From contig CALAQT010000363.1 of the NCBI GenBank assembly GCA_937888775.1, positions 1 to 27,211 on the forward strand: a DNA stretch of 27,211 nt, read 5' to 3'. The stretch comes from an uncultured Actinomycetes bacterium. Lineage in GTDB: Bacteria; Actinomycetota; Thermoleophilia; Solirubrobacterales; Solirubrobacteraceae. The notes beneath the pieces are model-generated. The model searched no databases. It was not told the DNA's origin and saw only the letters and a list, made by a program, of their open reading frames with translations. The position numbers and the translations under genes were made by a program. Positions 22,716 through 27,211 of the stretch are shown piece after piece (position 1 is the first letter of the stretch; each line of letters begins with the position of its first letter).

Positions 22716-22931
22716 TCAGTCTCCGCCGTGAGGCTGGTTAGCGTTGTCTCCTGCCGCCTCTGGGCTCGGACGCTGTGTTGTGATCGAGTAGGCGAACCTT
22801 TTTGACCTAAACGCAATCTGAAATGGGGCTCCGTCCCTCCAAGCGCTCTTAGCTGCCAGGAAGAGGACCGCACAGCTCGTCAGATTTCGAAGAAGCACGC
22901 CGATCGCGATCAAGATCGCGATGGCGTCCAT
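22716..22931 (-). CDS. Small membrane protein, unknown function
   Basis: A 71-residue frame from ATG 22931. It starts with a hydrophobic segment (AIAILIAIGVLL, then LTSCAVLFLAA, about residues 3-27), followed by a basic stretch (KSAWRD...FRSKRFAY) and a polar tail. This layout fits a single- or double-pass membrane peptide with its C-terminus in the cytoplasm. The local sequence is less GC-rich than its surroundings, and the strong hairpin about 40 bp after the stop supports a real transcript on this strand. No homology is recognised. It lies in the stretch between the Mrr-N remnant and the HEPN gene, convergent with the former. Confidence 0.45.
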   Translation of the reverse strand: MDAIAILIAIGVLLRNLTSCAVLFLAAKSAWRDGAPFQIAFRSKRFAYSITTQRPSPEAAGDNANQPHGGD

Positions 22932-23223
22932 GTTCGTCTACCGGTCTGACCGTTTCGTCATAGGCCTGCCTTCTGAGCCGTTGTTCGGGAAGGGACGACT
23001 CCAAAGGATTGTCCCACCCGGCGTAACAAAAGGCAAAATCTCCGATAGCTCGGTCGAGGCCCGGCCGAGTAGCTTGGTTTCGCCCGGACGTTTCTCAGGC
23101 CGTCGGGCTATGTGCGCCACATGGCGCCTGGGATCGAGCCGGCGATGGGCGTCTCTTGGCTGGCGAGTAACGGGGTTCTCCCAACCAAGAGGCATCCGAG
23201 ACTCGGCCTACGATCGCGAGTGC
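22932..23223. other. Spacer upstream of the HEPN gene
   Basis: No gene is supported on either strand. A plus frame is open through here into the HEPN gene, but its residues show no family likeness and its composition changes sharply at 23224, so it is treated as non-coding. TACGAT (23209-23214) 9 nt before ATG 23224 may be a near-leaderless -10 box. Confidence 0.45.
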
Positions 23224-24186
23224 ATGCCCGTCGACCGACCACCCCGCGCGCCAGCCGCACGCATCAGCTCGCAAATCACGCAGACGATCCTCAACTGGAT
23301 CGAGCAGAACGTCCAGTACGGAATCACCCACCTCGCGAATCTCTACCTTGAAACAGAAGTCCATCCCGGACACCGCGAGGCCCTATCCGAACTCGAAGGG
23401 CGCTACGGCCTGGAAGCCGGCGAGCTCGTCACACCCTACGTGTCTCGCCTCTTGGTGATCGGCAAAGGGCGCGCGCGGACCAGTCGGATCGCCAGGATGG
23501 TGCCCGTGGAGTCATTGGGCGTCGACCAGCTCGTTCGCCAATTGCAACCCAGCGACGAGGCGCACATCTTCTTGGAGTGCCTCCCCGAGCCCGAGCTCGT
23601 AACCGCGCTTGAGCTCGGTGGGCGGAGCCTCGCTGATCAGCGTGGCGAGCATCCTGACTTGTTCGGTTATCTGGAGAGGGTGTTCCGTGCCCGCGGTCTG
23701 CCGTACACCGCGTCCGCAACAGACGGCATCCAGTGGGTCGGGGAACGAGCGGTTCGCAAGCACGCGATCGAGCCCGCACTCGCAGCGCTCGCTGATCCGC
23801 GCCTCGCCAACGCGAGTGAGGAGTTCGACAAGGCACGCGGGCACCTGCGACGCGGCGAGCTCAAGGACGCGGGCAAGTGGGCCGGCGACGCGGTCGAGAC
23901 GACGATGGCGATCCTGCTCGGCGCGCACGGCCACCCCCAGCCGCAGACCAAGCACGGCACCGATCTCGTGCAAGCCAAACATCTCTTCGATCAGCTCCAG
24001 AGCACCGCCGTCGGCCTTCTCACCGAGGATCGCGACAAGGAGCTGATCTACGCCCCGATGAAGGTGCGCAACGCCTGCGGCCACGGGGCCGGCGCAAACC
24101 CGAGACCACCCGATCGGGCCTATGTGGAGGCGGGCGTTGCGGCCGCTGCTGTAGCGATCGCCTACCTGGCCTCCAAGCTGCCGTGA
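23224..24186 (+). CDS. HEPN-domain protein, abortive-infection-like
   Basis: A 320-residue protein. The last 125 residues or so (about 194-318) form an alpha-helical domain with FDKARGHLRRGELKDAGKWA, a basic/polar loop (PQPQTKHGTD), and VRNACGHGAG containing Arg282-Asn-x3-His287, the R-x4-H (RNxxxH) signature of HEPN ribonucleases in abortive-infection, toxin and CRISPR effectors. The N-terminal part (ISSQITQTILNWIEQNVQYG...) is helical and unassigned, perhaps a sensor. ATG 23224 was chosen because likely coding sequence begins there and a TACGAT box is 9 nt upstream. Its stop overlaps the start of the tyrosine recombinase (GTGA), so the two are co-transcribed. Likely a phage-defence RNase carried as cargo. 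Confidence 0.65.
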   Translation: MPVDRPPRAPAARISSQITQTILNWIEQNVQYGITHLANLYLETEVHPGHREALSELEGRYGLEAGELVTPYVSRLLVIGKGRARTSRIARMVPVESLGVDQLVRQLQPSDEAHIFLECLPEPELVTALELGGRSLADQRGEHPDLFGYLERVFRARGLPYTASATDGIQWVGERAVRKHAIEPALAALADPRLANASEEFDKARGHLRRGELKDAGKWAGDAVETTMAILLGAHGHPQPQTKHGTDLVQAKHLFDQLQSTAVGLLTEDRDKELIYAPMKVRNACGHGAGANPRPPDRAYVEAGVAAAAVAIAYLASKLP

Positions 24187-25295
24187 GTCTCCCTGCGATC
24201 GCGACCCCTGCGACCCTCGGCGCCGACGACCGCGACGTCGGCCTCGGAGCGGCGGCGGAGCGGTTCGCGCGCACGACGCTGAGAAAGAGCGCGCAGACGC
24301 AGCGGACCTATGCCGGCGCCTACCGTCGTTTCGCTGCCTGGCTGAGCGTCTACACCGGCCTTCCTGATCCGCCGCTGAGTGCGTTCGGCGCCGATGCGCT
24401 CGCGGCCTACCTCGACGAGCTCGAGGACCAGGGTCGCGCACCGGGCACGATCAAGAAGGAGCGCGCTGCGCTCAACCGCCTGGCCAAGTATCTCCACACG
24501 CTCGGAGCGATCGACGCCACGGCGATCCTGCTCGTCGAAGGCACCGCGCTGGATGACCGCGAGCGCACCCGCGACGCGCTCGACCGCGACACCTGGGAGC
24601 GGGTCAAGGCGATCGCCCGCGCGCGCCTGAACGCCTCGCCCCGCAACCGCGCGACGCGCATCGCGGCGCTGCGGGATCTCTGCCTGATCCTGCTGCTCGG
24701 CGACCAAGGTCTGCGCTCCGAGGAGGCCCGCTCCGCCCGCTTCGACGCGATCTTCATCCGCGGTTCGGCGGGATCCCGGCCCTGGCTGCGCGTGACCGGC
24801 AAGGGGTCGAAGCTGCGCGAGCTACCACTCGCCACCGAAACCGCCGAAGCGCTCGCCGACTGGGAAGCCAACCGGCCCGCCGAGCTCGACGAAGACCCGG
24901 TTCTGCTCCCGCGCCTGGGTCGCCCCCGCCACGAGCAGGCCAACCGCTGGGATCGCTCGCAACTGACGTTCCCGCGCGCGGGTGGTCAGCTCTCCGGGCA
25001 AGGGCTCTCAGACATCGTCAAGCCGCTGATGCTCGCTGCCGGCGTCGCCCCAGAGCTGGCGCACCCGCACGTGCTCAGGCACACCTACGGCTCGCTGTAC
25101 ATGGCCCACCCCCGCGCCGAGCTCTCTCGCCTGCAGCGCCTCATGGGCCACGCCTCTCCCGAGACGACCACGGTCTATGTCCACCACGACCGCCAGGCGC
25201 TCGAGGACGACCTCGCCGACCGCGAACGCGAACCCTCAGCGCTCGCTGCGGCCGCGCTGCGGCGGGCGCAGCGCCGCGACCGCGCGGGCGCGTAG
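24183..25295 (+). CDS. Tyrosine recombinase / XerC-like integrase
   Basis: A 370-residue recombinase. An N-terminal SAM-like core-binding domain (about 25-120, TQRTYAGAYRRFAAWL, APGTIKKERAALNRLAKYL) precedes a complete catalytic domain: Arg178 (DQGLRSEEA), Lys207 (VTGKGSKLRELPL), His296-x-x-Arg299 (HVLRHTYGSLY), His323 (MGHAS) and nucleophile Tyr332 (TTVYVHH). GTG 24183 is used because it overlaps the HEPN stop by 4 bp and precedes the first helix sensibly; the longer open frame upstream is out-of-frame HEPN sequence. It is the only recombinase between direct-repeat copies 2 and 3, so it is the obvious candidate for moving that 5-kb segment. Confidence 0.93.
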   Translation: MSLPAIATPATLGADDRDVGLGAAAERFARTTLRKSAQTQRTYAGAYRRFAAWLSVYTGLPDPPLSAFGADALAAYLDELEDQGRAPGTIKKERAALNRLAKYLHTLGAIDATAILLVEGTALDDRERTRDALDRDTWERVKAIARARLNASPRNRATRIAALRDLCLILLLGDQGLRSEEARSARFDAIFIRGSAGSRPWLRVTGKGSKLRELPLATETAEALADWEANRPAELDEDPVLLPRLGRPRHEQANRWDRSQLTFPRAGGQLSGQGLSDIVKPLMLAAGVAPELAHPHVLRHTYGSLYMAHPRAELSRLQRLMGHASPETTTVYVHHDRQALEDDLADREREPSALAAAALRRAQRRDRAGA

Positions 25296-25296
25296 A

Positions 25297-25312
25297 GCGC
25301 CGTGCTCGGCGC
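25297..25312 (+). terminator. Hairpin immediately after the recombinase stop
   Basis: GCGCCG-TGCT-CGGCGC begins 1 nt after the TAG. A third half-site follows (TCGGCGC, 25318-25324), allowing an alternative GCGCCGA/TCGGCGC fold. No T-tract is present. Confidence 0.4.
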
Positions 25313-25514
25313 CGATGTCGGCGCTACCGCTCGCGCATGAGGGACTTGAACGCGACGGTGATCGGGTCTTCGGTGTGCGTACCTCGGGATCGTTCGGCAG
25401 GAACTCGTTTAGGTCCGCGCACGGCTGGCGCGTGACCGGGTGGCGCTCGCGCTGGCGGGCCGCTGGCGACGTGGGGGTCGCTGGGCGACCCGACCCGGCA
25501 AGTACGCTTGCGTC

Positions 25515-26186
25515 GTGCGGCTGGAGAAGCTTTTCAGGAACCCGATCATCGAGGCAGTCGAGAAGGGTGGGCTCGCGCCGAGGGAGTGCACTTTCGATTT
25601 CAACGACGACGGCGGGTGCTGCATCACCCGCGGGCCGTCCGGGTCCTCTTTCGTAGTGGAGGGTCCGTTCGGCCGCCACACGACCACGACGGTCGTCGGG
25701 GAGGGTGCGCCCCAGCAACTCGAAGCCTTCGCCTGGGCGACCGTAGTAGAACGGGTCGAGCGGTGGGCCCGGGACGTCAAGCGGGACGTCGATACGCCCG
25801 ACCTCTTGGCAGAGCTCCAACGCGAGCGGGAGATCCTGACGGGCACTCGCTACGAGGCGGCGGGGAACACGCCCTTCTCGCCGGAGGAGTTAGCGCAGAT
25901 CGCTGAGCAACTCCGAGAGATCAAGGTGTACATGAGCAGGGCGCACGCGCTCTCCGAGGTGCAGATGCTGCACCTAGAAGCGAAGCTCGACGACATCGCA
26001 GCGGCCGCCGGTCGTATGGGTCGGAAGGACTGGGCGCTCTGGGTCAGCGGCGCGCTGCTGGGTGCGTTCGTCCAGGGGATCCTGCCCCCAGAAGTTGTGC
26101 AGCACATCATCAGGATGACGGTCGAAGGCCTCGGCTACCTCCTCGGCGGAGGGGGAACCCCGCCGCTGCTCCCGCCTATGGGGTAG
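25515..26186 (+). CDS. Conserved-type hypothetical protein with a C-terminal membrane segment
   Basis: A 223-residue protein. The N-terminal half (about 1-85) is a small alpha/beta region beginning RLEKLFRNPIIEAVEKGG. A long helical region follows (FSPEELAQIAEQLREIKVYM, LSEVQMLHLEAKLDDIAAAAGRMGRKDW), then a hydrophobic segment ALWVSGALLGAFVQGILPP at about 175-195 and a glycine/proline tail. The T-P-F-S/T-P-E-E...L-x-x-I...G-R-K-D-W layout resembles a widespread family of uncharacterised bacterial proteins, from memory only. GTG 25515 is preferred over the upstream start because a TACGCT box ends 6 nt before it (leaderless style) and the RLEKLF start looks natural. The topology suggests a cytoplasmic coiled-coil sensor anchored by its C-terminus. 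Confidence 0.7.
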   Translation: MRLEKLFRNPIIEAVEKGGLAPRECTFDFNDDGGCCITRGPSGSSFVVEGPFGRHTTTTVVGEGAPQQLEAFAWATVVERVERWARDVKRDVDTPDLLAELQREREILTGTRYEAAGNTPFSPEELAQIAEQLREIKVYMSRAHALSEVQMLHLEAKLDDIAAAAGRMGRKDWALWVSGALLGAFVQGILPPEVVQHIIRMTVEGLGYLLGGGGTPPLLPPMG

Positions 26187-26740
26187 TTAGCCGGGCGGCA
26201 ACGTGTCAGCCTGGCTGGTCCGTGAGCGCGTCCAGCTCGTCATCGAGAACCGCGAGCCATTCGCGCTTACCTATTCGCTCGCGATCGACGCCGCTGGACG
26301 AAACCCCCGCGAGATGATGTTGGCCTGGTTCAGTGCTCCGTTCGTCCTGGATGCAGGCGCGTACTCGGCCGAGCCGCACGCCCGCCCGGGACGAGAAAAG
26401 CAGCGACGCCCAGTCACCTCCGGCACTGCCGCTCACGGAGGGAGAGGAACAGCGAGGACCCGTTCGCACAAGCCCTCGACCGTGTTCGCAGAGCCTTGGC
26501 GCTTTGAGACGCGCTCGGGGCCGCAGCCGGCGCGCGGACTGAGGCCGCTGTACTGGCCGGTGGTAGATGGCGAGACGACGGCCTCGGCACGGCGCTTGAG
26601 CTCCGCCATTGCCTGCGTGCCGCGCTGGTCCCGGGATCGGTGTTCTTGTGCAGGATCCGGAGCGGGTGATCAGCCTCATGCGCCCCAGGTGTTTCACACG
26701 TCCGGCAGAGCTCGTTGGCGCGGCCTGGTGGCCACCGACG
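26187..26740. other. No gene confidently recognised
   Basis: A plus frame from GTG 26203 begins plausibly (MSAWLVRERVQLVIENREPF ALTYS..., about 50 residues) and then becomes Arg/Pro-rich until 26781. It may be the head of a truncated gene. No minus-strand frame is better. The region probably holds debris next to the island edge. Confidence 0.35.
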
Positions 26741-26916
26741 CTACTTCGGCGTCAGCTGCCAGGGATCCAGCTCCACGGTGAACGGTTACCGGGCCACTGG
26801 GCGTGCGCCCAGCTGAAGAAGTCCTGGTCGTCATCGAGCTCGATCGTGCGACGTTGCTGGCCGCAAATCACCCAGGGTTGATCGGGGTCGTGTTCGACGA
26901 CCGAAAAGCTATACAT
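26741..26916 (-). CDS. Short SOS-linked gene of unknown function, possibly frameshifted
   Basis: From ATG 26916 the minus strand reads MYSFSVVEHDPDQPWVICGQ, then a QRRTIELDDDQDFFSWAHAQ stretch and WPGN. This is well-composed protein sequence in a region without other genes. In the same frame it ends after GNRSPWSWIPGS at 26752 (54 residues). A one-base shift near 26790 instead gives FTVELDPWQLTPK ending at TAG 26741, which looks like a more natural C-terminus (W-x-V-E-L-D-P-W-Q-L). So it is either a 54-residue protein or a recently frameshifted gene of about 58 residues. The LexA-type box 5 nt upstream of the ATG and a TACGAT-like -10 box beyond it suggest induction by DNA damage. Function is not recognised. 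Confidence 0.55.
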
Positions 26917-26921
26917 GCGCA

Positions 26922-26935
26922 CGAACGCATGTTCG
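26922..26935 (-). promoter_or_regulatory. LexA-type SOS box
   Basis: CGAACGCATGTTCG contains GAAC-N4-GTTC with flanking C and G, the known Gram-positive/actinobacterial LexA operator pattern. It lies between a candidate -10 box (TACGAT on the minus strand, 26941-26946) and ATG 26916, so bound LexA would block the start of that transcript. Confidence 0.65.
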
Positions 26936-26949
26936 CATTTATCGTAGAC

Positions 26950-27095
26950 GTCTCGTCTGCCTTGTCTTCGCCCCGTCCGCGTCGGCTCGCTCGTAGCTGT
27001 AGGGCGTCTCCTAGCGGCTCGTTTGGCGCTGCCGTTCAGATGAGGCCCGACTCTTCAGCGACGCAAGAGCCCGACAGAAGCATTTCAAACCAATA
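26950..27095. other. Spacer between the SOS box and repeat copy 3
   Basis: No gene is seen on either strand. The sequence is less GC-rich towards 27095, where AGAAGCATTTCAAACCAATA leads directly into the repeat. Confidence 0.4.
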
Positions 27096-27170
27096 TGTAG
27101 AACGTCGGTCGAATGACAGCGGCGGACGAGCACCGGCAGCGGTCAGCTCCAGAGCTCGCTTTCCGCGCGT
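27096..27170 (+). repeat. 24-bp direct repeat, copy 3, with extended similarity to copy 2
   Basis: Identical to copy 2 over the first 24-25 bp and about 85-90 percent similar for the next 50 bp. It lies about 5.04 kb from copy 2 in the same orientation and could be the right attachment site or duplication edge of the island. Confidence 0.75.
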
Positions 27171-27211
27171 TGCAGGGCAGTCGGGATCACGCCCGAGATG
27201 CCCGTCGCGGA
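27113..27211 (+). CDS. Possible gene start, running off the window
   Basis: ATG 27113 lies inside repeat copy 3 and opens a frame (MTAADEHRQRSAPELAFRAL...) to the window end. The matching frame at copy 2 (ATG 22073) starts MTAPDEHRRRPAPELAFRA. Three of six differing codons are synonymous, a weak sign of coding. No function can be given, and the similarity may instead be purely a DNA repeat. Confidence 0.25.
   Translation, partial: MTAADEHRQRSAPELAFRALQGSRDHARDARRG

Noticed and set aside
23877..24182. Longer start for the second tyrosine recombinase
   Set aside because: This part is the HEPN gene in another frame and lacks recombinase likeness; GTG 24183 with a 4-bp overlap is preferred.
26203..26781. 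192-residue plus-strand hypothetical protein
   Set aside because: Only the first 50 codons look protein-like; the remainder is artefact-like and overlaps the better-supported short minus-strand gene.

Overview
The window looks like a chromosomal accessory region of a high-GC actinobacterium. Support: GC is high throughout, GTG starts and 1-8 bp gene overlaps are frequent, several starts have a TANNNT box only 7-9 nt upstream (leaderless style), and there is a GAAC-N4-GTTC LexA-type box. A Thermoleophilia/Solirubrobacterales host is only a guess.

Left edge (1-2036): a broken group II intron reverse transcriptase that stops inside its FADD motif, then two inverted copies of an IS end and the first 35 codons of an IS1595-type transposase. 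The rest is degraded sequence.

Sugar-acid block (2037-10121): a minus-strand operon (a 2-hydroxyacid dehydrogenase fragment, two Gfo/Idh/MocA oxidoreductases, an SDR dehydrogenase and a COG3618-type lactonase/amidohydrolase) diverges from a plus-strand run (enolase-superfamily dehydratase, a broken fumarylacetoacetate-hydrolase-family gene, an IlvD/Edd-type dehydratase). Together these resemble non-phosphorylative oxidation of a sugar such as L-fucose, L-rhamnose or a pentose: dehydrogenase, lactonase, dehydratase, second dehydrogenase, diketo-acid hydrolase. Two members are pseudogenes, so the route is probably decaying here.

First recombinase unit (10855-12352): a decayed coiled-coil gene, then a complete tyrosine recombinase bracketed by inverted 22-bp repeats. 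Each repeat is followed, 8 bp further in, by a second conserved heptamer.

Defence block (12503-20902): a type III-like restriction-modification pair (Mod and Res, ATGA overlap) faces away from a three-gene operon joined by ATGA overlaps: a BrnT-like toxin, a protein with two ribbon-helix-helix repeats fused to a winged-helix-like domain, and an orphan protein with a CxCxxC-x27-H motif like that of tRNA-guanine transglycosylases. The spacer between the two operons carries a near-perfect palindrome. I regard the three-gene operon as the best candidate for an undescribed system.

Right island (21044-27211): three copies of a 24-bp direct repeat bracket about 1 kb and 5 kb. Between the outer copies lie an Mrr N-terminal-domain-only gene, a small membrane protein, a HEPN-type abortive-infection-like gene overlapping a second complete tyrosine recombinase, an unknown membrane-anchored protein, and a short minus-strand gene directly behind a LexA-type SOS box.
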